From Actinopolyspora halophila DSM 43834 (GTDB lineage Bacteria; Actinomycetota; Actinomycetes; Mycobacteriales; Pseudonocardiaceae), in contig NZ_AQUI01000002.1 in assembly GCF_000371785.1 (NCBI RefSeq), forward strand, positions 5,133,352 through 5,197,351: DNA of 64,000 nt. The letters are read 5' to 3'. A program made the translations under genes and the position numbers. Position 1 is the stretch's first letter, and each line of letters begins with the position of its first letter. Positions 35,257 through 43,503 of this stretch are shown in pieces. The notes below the pieces were generated by a model. The model had not been told where the DNA came from and ran no database searches. It was given only the letters and a program-made list of their open reading frames with translations.

Positions 35257-36690
35257 TCAGAGGATCGGGGCGGGGGAGTAGGCCGCCGCGTCGGGGTGCC
35301 GCTCGATGACCGTGTTGATCTCGGAGAGCACCTCGCGCACCTGAGTCGCGGCAGCCCCGGTGAACTCCAGCGGGTCGGACAGCAGCTCGCCGAGCCGCTC
35401 GCGGTCCAGCGGCAGCCGCTCGTCCGCGGCCAACCGGTCGAGCAGGTCGTTGCGCTCCAACCCCCGCTCACGCATGTCCAGGGCCACCGCCACGGCGTTC
35501 TCCTTGATCGCCTCGTGCGCGGTCTCCCGGCCCACACCGGCCCGCACCGCGGCCATCAGCACCTTGGTCGTGGCCAGGAAAGGCAGGTACCGGTCCAGTT
35601 CCCGGTCGATCACGGCGGGGAAGGCACCGAACTCGTCCAGCACGGTCAACATCGTCTCCAGCAGCCCGTCGAAGGCGAAGAACGCGTCGGGCAGCGCCAC
35701 GCGCCGCACCACCGAGCAGGAGACGTCCCCCTCGTTCCACTGGTCGCCCGCGAGCTCGCCGGACATCGACACGTATCCGCGCAGCACCACGGCGAGCCCG
35801 TTGACCCGTTCGCAGGAGCGCGTGTTCATCTTGTGCGGCATCGCGCTGGAACCGACCTGCCCCGGCTTGAAGCCCTCGGTGACCAGCTCCTGCCCCGCCA
35901 TCAGCCGGATGGTCTTGGCCAGGCTGGAAGGGGCCGCGGCCAGCTGCGAGAGCGTGGTCAGCACCTCGAAGTCGAGGGAGCGGGGGTAGACCTGCCCGAC
36001 GCTGCCGAGCACCTTGCCGAAGCCGAGGTGTCCGGCGACCCTGCGTTCCAGCTCGGTCAACTTGTCCAGGTCGCCGTCGAACAGGTCCAGCGCGTCCTGG
36101 GAGGTACCCACGGGTCCCTTGATGCCGCGCAGCGGGTAGCGCGCGAGCAGCTCCTCCAGCCTGCGGTAGGCCACGAGCAGTTCGTCGGCGGCGGTGGCGA
36201 ACCGCTTGCCGAGCGTGGTGGCCTGGGCCGCCACGTTGTGCGAACGGCCCGCCATGACCAGTTCACCGTGCTCACCGGCCAGTTGCCCCAGCCTGGCCAG
36301 CACCGCGACGGTGCGGTCGCGCGCGTGCTCCAGACTGCGCCGGACCTGCAGCTGCTCCACGTTCTCGGTCAGGTCGCGCGAGGTCATGCCCTTGTGCACG
36401 TGCTCGTGCCCGGCGAGTTCGTTGAACTCCTCGATGCGCGCCTTGACGTCGTGCCTGGTGACGCGTTCCCGTTCGGCGATCGACTCCAGGTCCACCCGTT
36501 CCAGGACCCGCTCGTAGTCCGCGACGGCCTCGGCGGGGACCTCGACGCCGAGCTCGGACTGCGCCCGCAGCACCGCGAGCCACAGCTTGCGCTCCAGGAC
36601 GATCTTGTGCTGCGGTGACCAGAGTTTCACCAGCTCCGGGGAGGCGTACCTGCTGGCCAGTGCGTCGGGAATGCTGGGCTTGTCCGTCAC
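35257..36690 (-). CDS. purB: Adenylosuccinate lyase
   Basis: A 477-residue adenylosuccinate lyase, acting twice in purine synthesis (SAICAR to AICAR plus fumarate; adenylosuccinate to AMP plus fumarate). The fumarase/aspartase superfamily signature SSAMPHKMNTRSCERV is present at about residue 275-290, and the active-site GMTSRDLTEN and GRSHNVAAQATTLGKRF segments are intact. GTG start (VTDKPSIPDALASRYAS) chosen by homology; the in-frame ATG upstream adds unrelated residues. The length matches mycobacterial PurB. Confidence 0.95.
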   Translation of the reverse strand: MTDKPSIPDALASRYASPELVKLWSPQHKIVLERKLWLAVLRAQSELGVEVPAEAVADYERVLERVDLESIAERERVTRHDVKARIEEFNELAGHEHVHKGMTSRDLTENVEQLQVRRSLEHARDRTVAVLARLGQLAGEHGELVMAGRSHNVAAQATTLGKRFATAADELLVAYRRLEELLARYPLRGIKGPVGTSQDALDLFDGDLDKLTELERRVAGHLGFGKVLGSVGQVYPRSLDFEVLTTLSQLAAAPSSLAKTIRLMAGQELVTEGFKPGQVGSSAMPHKMNTRSCERVNGLAVVLRGYVSMSGELAGDQWNEGDVSCSVVRRVALPDAFFAFDGLLETMLTVLDEFGAFPAVIDRELDRYLPFLATTKVLMAAVRAGVGRETAHEAIKENAVAVALDMRERGLERNDLLDRLAADERLPLDRERLGELLSDPLEFTGAAATQVREVLSEINTVIERHPDAAAYSPAPIL

Positions 36691-36843
36691 GGGTGGCAAG
36701 GATACCGGCGGCCCGGATCGCACGACGTCGGAGCTCCAATTTTGCCTATAATCGGGAGTTCTCCCCAAGATCGGCGATACCGACGTCGCTCCCGCCGAGG
36801 CAGGACGACGAGCTCACCCGCGGAGCCCGCTCACGCCACGGAG

Positions 36844-37428
36844 TCAGAGCAGCTGGGCGCGCAGCATCCTCCGGGCCGCCCCTCGGGGATCGGGGTCGCT
36901 CTCGATCAGCGCGTTGACCACGGCCCCGTCGACCAGCGCGATCAGCTCGAACATCCGGTCCCTGCTGATCCCCATCCCCGACCTGGTGAAGATCTCGCCG
37001 AGCAGCTCGTGCAACCGCGCGGCCAGGTCGCGCATCAGTTCGGCCAGACCGGGTCTGCGCGGGGAACCGACCAGCCGCTCGTAACGCAGCAGCACCGACT
37101 CCGTCCCGCCCTGCCGCGATGCGGTTCCCAGCAGCAGGTCCAGGATCAGTTCGATGACGTCCTCGGTGGCGTGCGGCTGTTCGGAAAGCCGTTCGAGTCG
37201 TCGCCGCCCCTCCGCCAGCTCTCCTTCGGCCTCGTGCCGCACAGCGGCTCCGATCAGCTCGTCGAGCGAGTCGAAGTAGTACGTCGTCGAGGCCAGCGGA
37301 AGCCCGGCACGTTCGGCGACCGCACGGTGCCGGACCGCCGCGAACCCCCCTTCCGTCAGCAGTTCGGCCGCGGCCACCACCAGCAGGTGTCGCCGTCGTT
37401 CGCCCTTCGGAGTGCTCGCCGCCGTCAT
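36844..37428 (-). CDS. TetR-family transcriptional regulator
   Basis: A 194-residue TetR protein: GERRRHLLVVAAAELLTEGGFAAVRHRAVAERAGLPLASTTYYFDSLDELIGA (residues 9-61) is the HTH domain, followed by a helical ligand domain. It is preceded on the same strand by the small multidrug-resistance gene, with an 82-bp gap, so it may regulate that exporter. Ligand unknown. Confidence 0.85.
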   Translation of the reverse strand: MTAASTPKGERRRHLLVVAAAELLTEGGFAAVRHRAVAERAGLPLASTTYYFDSLDELIGAAVRHEAEGELAEGRRRLERLSEQPHATEDVIELILDLLLGTASRQGGTESVLLRYERLVGSPRRPGLAELMRDLAARLHELLGEIFTRSGMGISRDRMFELIALVDGAVVNALIESDPDPRGAARRMLRAQLL

Positions 37429-37510
37429 CGTGGACGATCCTAGGGAAAGACGCTCGACCGGAAGACACGCGCGCCGCCCGCGAGAGCGGACTCGTCACGC
37501 GCGGGGCGGT

Positions 37511-37834
37511 TCAGTGTCCACCTCCGGCCAGGTTCAAGCCGAGAACACCGGCGACGATCAGCACGATCGAAACCACCTTGACCACGGAGACGGCGTCGCC
37601 GAGCCAGACCATGCCGATCACGGCGGTCAACGCGGCACCTATGCCCGTCCAGACCGCGTAGGCCGGGCCGACCGGCAGCGCGCGCATCGCCCAGGCGAGT
37701 CCGGCGAAGCTGCCCGCCGCGAGCACGAGGAAGGCCATGCTCGGCACGAGCCTGCTGAACCCCTCCGAGAGCTTCAGGGAAACGGCCCATCCGGCTTCGA
37801 GGAAGCCGGAGAGGATCAACACCAGCCAGGCCAT
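37511..37834 (-). CDS. SMR-family exporter, SugE/Gdx (guanidinium) subtype
   Basis: A 107-residue small multidrug resistance protein with four membrane helices. The conserved Glu13 sits in LSGFLEAGWAVSLK, and ALPVGPAYAVWTGIGAALTAVIG is characteristic of the SugE/Gdx subtype, known to export guanidinium in exchange for protons, rather than the EmrE subtype. Start at ATG giving MAWLVLILSG. I looked for a guanidine riboswitch upstream and did not find a convincing one. A TetR gene follows downstream. Confidence 0.85.
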   Translation of the reverse strand: MAWLVLILSGFLEAGWAVSLKLSEGFSRLVPSMAFLVLAAGSFAGLAWAMRALPVGPAYAVWTGIGAALTAVIGMVWLGDAVSVVKVVSIVLIVAGVLGLNLAGGGH

Positions 37835-37888
37835 CACAGCGCCTTTCCACGAGAGGGCGGTCAACGTCTTCCGCGGAGCACTCTACCC

Positions 37889-37910
37889 AAAAAATGGCAC
37901 GGCCGTACCA
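37889..37910 (-). terminator. Intrinsic terminator upstream of the SMR gene
   Basis: On the minus strand GGTACGGCCGTGCC is followed by ATTTTTT, a hairpin plus T-run rare in this GC-rich region. It lies 55 bp before the SMR start and about 190 bp after the DUF2690 stop. It may end the DUF2690 transcript or act as an attenuator for the exporter. Confidence 0.6.
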
Positions 37911-37989
37911 CTATGGTGCGCGGAACCACCACCCTGTTCCGACGGGCGCTCCGGAACGTAAGGAGGAACCTCCGGCAGGAGGACTCGTG

Positions 37990-38096
37990 CGGCTCGGCTG
38001 CTCGGCCGACGCGGCAGGGTGCCGCTCACGTGACGGCAAGCGGCGCAACCGCTTTCATCCACCCGAGCCGCCGAGCGAACCGAGCCGCCGCCCCGC
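37990..38096 (-). repeat. Class 3 GC-rich repeat 3' of the DUF2690 gene
   Basis: Contains AAGCGGCGCAACCGCTTT followed by CGAGCCGCC-type repeats. A related block (GAGCGGCGCAGCCGCTTT) occurs at 43428-43500 after purD. In both cases it abuts the stop of a minus-strand gene. Confidence 0.5.
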
Positions 38097-39152
38097 TCAG
38101 AAGGACCGCGTGCGGGCGTAGGCTCCGCTCCCACGCGCCTCGGCGTAACTGCGATGACCGGCGTCGTCCAGTTGGGATGTGATGCACGATCCGTTCGCCC
38201 CCGCCGTGCAGCTCAACTCGGCACCGTCGCTCTCCCGGCGCAAGGTGGCCACCGAACCGGGCGCGGCGTCCTCCAGAACGGCCCAGACCGTACGGCAGGT
38301 GGGACTGTAGTGCAGCCGGACGACGGCCGTGGTGGGCTCCTCCTGCCGCGGCCAGTCCCGGTAGAGGTGGCTGTAGAACACCCGCATGCGTGTCGGGTCG
38401 GCGCATTCGGTCTCGTAAGGGCTGCTGCCGTCCGACTGACGGGTCACCGTGGACGCCTGCCGCGAACCGCGGACGGACTCCTCGGCCCGCTCCGGGAGGG
38501 AGCGCTCGTCCGGGAACACGACGAACACGACCCCGACACCCCCGCCGAACAGCAGAGCCAGCACAAGCAGAATCGCAGGTCGGAACGAGTACCGGAACGT
38601 TCTTCCCCGATCAGGGGCTTCGGGAAGACGTTCCACCGAAGCGACCTCGACCGGCTCCGCGGACTCCTCCTCCCGAGCGGCCCCGTCCCCCCGCGCCCCC
38701 GCGGGGTCCTCTCCCCCGACCGCAGGAGCGACCTCGGCGTCCGCCTCCCGCGCCTCCTGCGCGGGAACCCCGGGGGAGTCCGCCACCCCGGACGGGTCCG
38801 CGGCGACCTCGGGCGTCGTCTTCTCCCGGATACGCCACTCGTGCTGGGCGCGCTCCCACAGTTCACGGAACGGAGCCGCCTCGACTCCCAGCAGCTCGAG
38901 CAGCGTCTCGTAGTAGACCCACTCGGGCAGACTGCGTTGGTCGGTAGCGGAGGGATCCGGGGTGAACACGCGACTCAACGTCGCCAGCGTCAACGTCACA
39001 CCGCCCGAGGAGGTGCTGCGCACACGCAGTTGCCGGAACGAGGGACGCCCGGCTCGCTGACAACTCTCCCGAAGGCGCTCGGTCAGCGCACGCGTGTACG
39101 GCGGCACCTCCGGGTCCAACGGTGTCCACCCACCGCGTCGCGGCGTCGCCAT
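38097..39152 (-). CDS. XRE-like N-terminus, TM, DUF2690 extracytoplasmic domain
   Basis: A 351-residue membrane protein in the actinomycete HTH-TM-DUF2690 architecture. The N-terminal 100 residues (ALTERLRESCQRAGRPSFRQL...LTLATLSRVF) look like a divergent HTH. An acidic Ala/Glu/Pro-rich linker follows, then one TM helix (ILLVLALLFGGGVGVVFVV, about 245-263). The C-terminal 100 residues (YETECADP...TTAVVRLHYSPTCRTVWAVLE) are DUF2690 with conserved cysteines, predicted outside. Start at ATG giving MATPRRGGW. Function unknown; a membrane-linked sensor or regulator is inferred. Confidence 0.75.
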   Translation of the reverse strand: MATPRRGGWTPLDPEVPPYTRALTERLRESCQRAGRPSFRQLRVRSTSSGGVTLTLATLSRVFTPDPSATDQRSLPEWVYYETLLELLGVEAAPFRELWERAQHEWRIREKTTPEVAADPSGVADSPGVPAQEAREADAEVAPAVGGEDPAGARGDGAAREEESAEPVEVASVERLPEAPDRGRTFRYSFRPAILLVLALLFGGGVGVVFVVFPDERSLPERAEESVRGSRQASTVTRQSDGSSPYETECADPTRMRVFYSHLYRDWPRQEEPTTAVVRLHYSPTCRTVWAVLEDAAPGSVATLRRESDGAELSCTAGANGSCITSQLDDAGHRSYAEARGSGAYARTRSF

Positions 39153-39369
39153 CCTGCCCCCATCGACCCGGCAACCAGCGACCCCCCAGGACCGCACCGG
39201 GTGCACCGAACACACTTCCACAACACGATCAAGATCTTTGTGTTCGGGATCATAGCAGGTCGGAACTCCGGAACGTTCCGCGTAGCGGCGTAACGCTGGC
39301 ACGGTGCCTCGCACGGCGGACAGAGTGACTTCCGTGCAGATCGCACTCCACTACGGAAAGGGGAAACAA

Positions 39370-39711
39370 ATGCGCAAGCACGGAATCGCTCTCCTGGGCG
39401 CGACGCTGGCACTGACCGGGGCCCTCGGCGTCCCCGCCGCGGCCGGAACCACCACGGAACACCGGGAAGTCGGCACGGCGAGCGCGGCGGCCCCGGCGGA
39501 CAAGGCCCCCGGCTGTGTCCGGGTCACCCAGAACAAGGGAATCGAGTCCACCAAGGTGAAGTTCACGAACAAGTGCAAGAAGAATCAGCGCGTAAAGGCG
39601 ATCATGGCGCGCGGCAGGGACAGCCGGTGCATCTCGGTCGCACCCAAGAACACCCGAAGCCATGTTTCGTACGGCGCACGTCCCTACCTGAACAAGGTCG
39701 TCTCGTGCTGA
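39370..39711 (+). CDS. Small secreted four-cysteine protein
   Basis: A 113-residue exported protein. A signal peptide (MRKHGIALLGATLALTGALG...PAAAG, cleavage near residue 25) is followed by a short linker and a basic domain of about 65 residues with four cysteines (in GCVRVTQ, NKCKKN, SRCISV and the C-terminal VVSC), probably two disulfides. Ribosome site GGAAAGGGGAAA. The basic, disulfide-bonded form recalls small secreted inhibitors or cell-surface proteins of actinomycetes, but I recognise no family. Confidence 0.7.
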   Translation: MRKHGIALLGATLALTGALGVPAAAGTTTEHREVGTASAAAPADKAPGCVRVTQNKGIESTKVKFTNKCKKNQRVKAIMARGRDSRCISVAPKNTRSHVSYGARPYLNKVVSC

Positions 39712-39718
39712 TCCCGCT

Positions 39719-39744
39719 GCCCGCCCGCTGAGCGGCGGGCGGGC
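39719..39744 (+). terminator. Terminator of the secreted protein gene
   Basis: 10-bp arms GCCCGCCCGC/GCGGGCGGGC with a 6-nt loop, seven bases after the stop. A second hairpin at about 39766-39799 (GGCTGTGC/GCACAGCC) probably serves the convergent gene ending at 39847. Confidence 0.7.
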
Positions 39745-39846
39745 CAGCGGACCGAGCGGAAACACGGGCTGTGCTCACCTGTCCGGGACGGGCACAGCCG
39801 GTTTCCCGGCACCGGTGCGCACTCGCCACCCACGTGCGCACCGGAC

Positions 39847-40527
39847 TCACAACTCGCCGGCCAGCCGTTCGGCGATGTCGCGCAGCTCCGCGGCATAGGG
39901 GGCGGGTCCACCGCTGTCCGGGCTGCTGCGCAGCGTCAGTTCCCGGCCGCTGCTCGCGCGGACGGTCACTTCCACCGCGCCGTCGCGGTTGCGTTCCAGT
40001 TCGGCGTCACCCTCGGTGGGGGCCGCGGCCGCCGGGCTGAGGACCGCCGCCACGTTGCCGCTGGCCGAGCCACGGCTCAGCTGGAAGGAGGCCGTCTTCG
40101 CCTCGGGAGGACAGTCCGCGGCCGCCACGGGCGCGCTCGCGGCGGAGACCTCGGGCAGCTCCTCCGAGAGCTCGCCCGCCAGCCGCTGGTCCGGCGGACC
40201 GCACCCGCCCGACTCGCCCCCGCCTGGGACGGAGAGCATCGTGGGGGCCTCGCCCTCACCCCCCGCGCGCGGCTCCGGTCCTTCCGACGCCGGTGCGCTC
40301 GGCGGAGGATCGGCCCGGGTGCTGACCTCCGGCTCGAACCAGCCCGCACCGAAACCGACACCGGTGACCAGCACGGCCAGCACCGCCGTGGAACCCCCGA
40401 CGGCCCCGATCCGCCTGCGAGCCGTCACCCGACGGGAAGCCCTGGCCACGTCGTTCTCGTCGAACGTGGCCTCGGGTGCGGATTCCGCCGCGTCCCGGAA
40501 CAGCTCGGTGAGATCACGCTCCTGCAC
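39847..40527 (-). CDS. Putative anti-sigma-like single-TM protein
   Basis: A 226-residue protein with a short cytoplasmic N-terminus (MQERDLTELFRDAAESAPEATFDENDVARASRRV), one TM helix (about residues 40-60) and an external, Pro/Glu/Gly-rich part with a small C-terminal domain containing two cysteines. It starts 12 bp after a sigma factor gene, the usual place for its regulator, so an anti-sigma role is inferred. No zinc-binding anti-sigma HxxxCxxC motif is present. Confidence 0.6.
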   Translation of the reverse strand: MQERDLTELFRDAAESAPEATFDENDVARASRRVTARRRIGAVGGSTAVLAVLVTGVGFGAGWFEPEVSTRADPPPSAPASEGPEPRAGGEGEAPTMLSVPGGGESGGCGPPDQRLAGELSEELPEVSAASAPVAAADCPPEAKTASFQLSRGSASGNVAAVLSPAAAAPTEGDAELERNRDGAVEVTVRASSGRELTLRSSPDSGGPAPYAAELRDIAERLAGEL

Positions 40528-40539
40528 TGTCCGACCTCC

Positions 40540-41058
40540 TCACGACATCGACCACAGATCGCCGAGCGAGTCCCCCAGCGCGGTTCGGAGCGCTTCCAGC
40601 CCCCGCGCCGTCTGGCTCTTCACATTGCCCTCGCTGCATTTCATGATCTCGGCGACCCCGGCCACGTCGAGTCCTTCCAGATAGCGCAGCACCAGCACGG
40701 CCCGCTGCTTGGGCGGCACCATGCGCAATCCGGCTAGCAGCGTGCGACGCGTGGCCACGGAATCGTCCACGTCCGGGTTCCCGGCGGGCCGCTCGGGGAG
40801 CTGCTCCACCGTCCGTTCCCGGCGCCACGGTTTCCGTGACTCGTCGATCACCGCACGCGTGAGGGTCCTCCGGACGTAGGCGTCCAGCGCGTCCTTGTCG
40901 CGTATCTTGTTCCACTTGCGGTGCACCGCGATGAAGGCGTTCTGGGCGAGATCGTCTGCGCGGTGCCAATCGCCGCACATCATGTACGCCATCCGACGCA
41001 CGGCCTCTCGCCGAGCCGCGAAGTACTCCGCGAACTCCTGCTCCTCGCGTTGGTCCAC
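40540..41058 (-). CDS. SigE-family ECF RNA polymerase sigma factor
   Basis: A 172-residue ECF-type sigma factor of the actinobacterial SigE family. Region 2 is FAEYFAARREAVRRMAYMMCGDWHRADDLAQNAFIAVHRKWNKI (about residues 9-52) and region 4 is VPPKQRAVLVLRYLEGLDVAGVAEIMKCSEGNVKSQTARGLEAL (about 116-160). GTG start with GGAGG eight bases upstream. It is followed 12 bp later by the putative anti-sigma gene. Directs polymerase to its own promoter set; the signal is unknown. Confidence 0.88.
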   Translation of the reverse strand: MDQREEQEFAEYFAARREAVRRMAYMMCGDWHRADDLAQNAFIAVHRKWNKIRDKDALDAYVRRTLTRAVIDESRKPWRRERTVEQLPERPAGNPDVDDSVATRRTLLAGLRMVPPKQRAVLVLRYLEGLDVAGVAEIMKCSEGNVKSQTARGLEALRTALGDSLGDLWSMS

Positions 41059-41225
41059 GCGGAAGCCTCCGCTCGTTGCGTGCCGACACGTACCAGGACG
41101 GAACGTCCGCCCTTCACGGTTGCACGTCCACCGGGGGCGATCACCACACCCCCACCGGAACCGCGGTCGCTCCGCCCGCGAACACCCGATTCCCCACCGG
41201 CGTACCAATATGGTGTGATCTGTTC

Positions 41226-42245
41226 GTGACCAAATTGATGCCGATCGATCTCCGTTCCGACACGGTGACACGTCCCGACGAGCGGATGACGGCGGCCATG
41301 GCCGCCGCGGAACTCGGCGACGACGTGCTGGACCGCGACCCGACCATGCGGAAGCTGGAAGCCAGAATCGCGGAACTGCTCGGCACCGAGGAGGCGCTGT
41401 GGGTCCCCAGCGGCACCATGGGGAACCTGATCGCGCTCTCCGTGCACCTGCAGCGCGGGGACCGCTTCCTCGCGCCGCGCAAAGCGCACGTGCTCACCCA
41501 CGAGCTCGGTTCGGCGGCCTGGCTCGCCTCCGGGATGCCCGAACCGCTGAGCTGGGACGCGGGCCCCGGACGCCCCACTCCCTGGCTGATTCGCTCCGAA
41601 GCGGCCGACACGGGGCGCTACGACGCGTTGCGCACCAACCTGCTCTGCCTCGAGAACACGCACAACGGGGCCGGGGGCACGGCCGTCCCGCCCGACGAAC
41701 ACGCACAGCTGGTGGCCGCGGCCAAGGACAACGGACTCAGGGTTCACGTGGACGGCGCGCGCATCTTCAACGCCGCGATCGCGCTGGGTGTCCCCCCCGC
41801 CGCCCTGACCGTGGGCGCGGACACGGTGCAGACCTGTCTCAGCAAGGGGCTCGGCGCTCCGGTCGGTTCCGCGGTCGCGGGTAGCTCCGAGTTCGTCGAG
41901 CAGGCCCGCCGCATGCGCAAGATGCTCGGGGGCGGCGTCCGCCAGGGCGGTGTGCTGGCCGCGGCCGGTCTGGTGGCGCTGGACCGCACCGAGAGACTGC
42001 GCACCGACCACGACAACGCGAAGAAGCTCGCCGAGGGACTCGTCGAGCGCGGCTGGAACATCACCTCACCGCAGACGAACATCGTGCTTGCGTCCGTCCC
42101 GGACGTGCAGCACAGTCTCGAGTGGCTGCGCGGACTCGGCGTGCTCGCCGTGCCGATGGGCGGCAGACTGCGGTTCGTCACGCACGGCGACGTGAGCTCG
42201 GCCGACATCGACGAGGTACTGCGTCGGGTGGAGCAGAGCGCCTGA
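41226..42245 (+). CDS. Low-specificity L-threonine aldolase (beta-eliminating lyase family)
   Basis: A 339-residue PLP enzyme of the threonine aldolase family cleaving L-threonine or L-allo-threonine to glycine and acetaldehyde. The N-terminal LRSDTVTRPDERMTAAMAAAELGDDVLDRDPT is diagnostic. The PLP lysine is Lys207 in TCLSKGLGAPVGS; VHVDGARIFNAA supplies the cofactor Asp. The GTG start fits a possible upstream site; ATG 41238 is an alternative. Divergent from the sigma factor gene. Confidence 0.9.
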   Translation: MTKLMPIDLRSDTVTRPDERMTAAMAAAELGDDVLDRDPTMRKLEARIAELLGTEEALWVPSGTMGNLIALSVHLQRGDRFLAPRKAHVLTHELGSAAWLASGMPEPLSWDAGPGRPTPWLIRSEAADTGRYDALRTNLLCLENTHNGAGGTAVPPDEHAQLVAAAKDNGLRVHVDGARIFNAAIALGVPPAALTVGADTVQTCLSKGLGAPVGSAVAGSSEFVEQARRMRKMLGGGVRQGGVLAAAGLVALDRTERLRTDHDNAKKLAEGLVERGWNITSPQTNIVLASVPDVQHSLEWLRGLGVLAVPMGGRLRFVTHGDVSSADIDEVLRRVEQSA

Positions 42246-42374
42246 CAGGGCTTCTCGGGTCGAGTTGTCGGTGGGTCCGGGGTTCCTTCAGGCGCTTCCA
42301 GCGCCGAAACCTCCGCCCGAGCGGTCGGCGCCGCGCGAATCACCCCGAGAACAGTTCCCAGGAGGTCGCCAGAC

Positions 42375-43016
42375 GTGCCCGCTTCGCCCGAACCCCCGCG
42401 CTGGGTGGTTTTCGACTACGGTGGCGTCATAAGCAGGCCCACCGATGCGCTGCCACGGATCGCGGCCGAGCTGGGACTCGACGATCCGGGCGTCGCCGAG
42501 GTGACAGCCGCGTACTTCGCCGAACGCGACGCCTACGACCGGGGCCGCGTGGACCACGAGTACTGGAAGGCCGTGGCCGGACGGCTGGACAGGACCGTGG
42601 ACGCGGCCCTGGCCGAGAAACTGACCCGGATCGACATCGCGGGGTGGTCGGAGTTCGATCCGGGGACCCTCGCGCTGCTCCGGGACCTCGGAGCGCGGTC
42701 GTCCGAGCTGGCGCTGCTGTCCAACGCTCCGACCACGTTCGCGCGGTCCGTGGAACGGATGCCCTGGACACGTCACTTCCGGCGATTGCTCTTCTCCGGT
42801 GACCTGGGAACGGCGAAACCCGACGAGGGCATCTGGCGAATACTGCTGGACCGGCTCGGAGTCACACCGGGGCAGTGCCTGTTCTTCGACGACGGCCCCG
42901 CCAACGTCGAGGCGGCCCGCCGAGCAGGACTCGAGGCCGAGCTGTGGCGGGGGCCCGAGCACGCGCGCGAAGTGCTGCGCTCACGTGGGGTGTCCGGCCT
43001 CGAGGGCGCCCCCTGA
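42375..43016 (+). CDS. HAD-superfamily hydrolase
   Basis: A 213-residue HAD-family protein. Motif I is present in an altered form, VVFDYGGVIS (residues about 11-20; the usual second Asp is Gly), motif II is LLSNAPTTF (about 116-124), and motifs III/IV are seen in GTAKPDEGIW and CLFFDDGPANVEAARRAGL. The DYGGV form is typical of the HAD-IA sub-branch that includes epoxide-hydrolase-like and haloacid dehalogenase-like proteins. GTG start with AGGAGGTCG. Substrate unknown. Confidence 0.82.
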   Translation: MPASPEPPRWVVFDYGGVISRPTDALPRIAAELGLDDPGVAEVTAAYFAERDAYDRGRVDHEYWKAVAGRLDRTVDAALAEKLTRIDIAGWSEFDPGTLALLRDLGARSSELALLSNAPTTFARSVERMPWTRHFRRLLFSGDLGTAKPDEGIWRILLDRLGVTPGQCLFFDDGPANVEAARRAGLEAELWRGPEHAREVLRSRGVSGLEGAP

Positions 43017-43094
43017 CCCGCGCGGAGCTCCGCCGACTGCCCCGCCCCGCCTGCGCGTGCCCGGGAAGGGCCGGCGCACACGCCGGACCACGGT

Positions 43095-43283
43095 TCACCG
43101 CGTGCGGTCCTTCAGCTGCTTGTCGTCCTTCTTCGCCCAGCCGACGGCAGCCGTGGTCAGGAACAGCACCCCACCGAGCACGGCGATCCAGAACAACCCC
43201 TTGACCACGAACCCGATGATCGCTCCGCCGACCGAGACAACCAGCCAGAGCGCGAGCAGCCCGAGAACTACCTTCCACCACAT
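43095..43283 (-). CDS. Small two-TM membrane protein
   Basis: A 62-residue protein consisting of two hydrophobic helices (about residues 3-22 and 26-49) and a basic tail KKDDKQLKDRTR. Strong ribosome site GAGGTGAG. Small conserved membrane proteins of this shape are common in actinomycetes; function unknown. Confidence 0.65.
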   Translation of the reverse strand: MWWKVVLGLLALWLVVSVGGAIIGFVVKGLFWIAVLGGVLFLTTAAVGWAKKDDKQLKDRTR

Positions 43284-43427
43284 CTCAACTCACCTCACCA
43301 CGAGAGAGGGCTCCGCGGAGCACGGTGGGAGAAGAACACCACGGCCCACCGCGTGAAGCCATTACCACCAGCGTCCCACAACTCCTCCCGGGTGAGGTCC
43401 CACGCGCTCGAGAAACCTCGGCTCGGT

Positions 43428-43500
43428 CGTCGGGCGAGCGGCGCAGCCGCTTTCTCCAGCCCGACCAGCCGGCGCCGCCAAGCAGGCCGAGCCGCGAACT
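43428..43500 (-). repeat. Class 3 GC-rich repeat 3' of purD
   Basis: GAGCGGCGCAGCCGCTTT followed by CCGGCGCCGCCAAGC; related to the block at 37990-38096. Immediately after the purD stop, in the same relative orientation. Confidence 0.5.
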
Positions 43501-43503
43501 CTC

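Noticed and set aside
37835-38096. Guanidine riboswitch upstream of the SMR exporter
   Set aside because: I looked for conserved ykkC, mini-ykkC and ykkC-III elements and found only a terminator hairpin and a GC-rich repeat.
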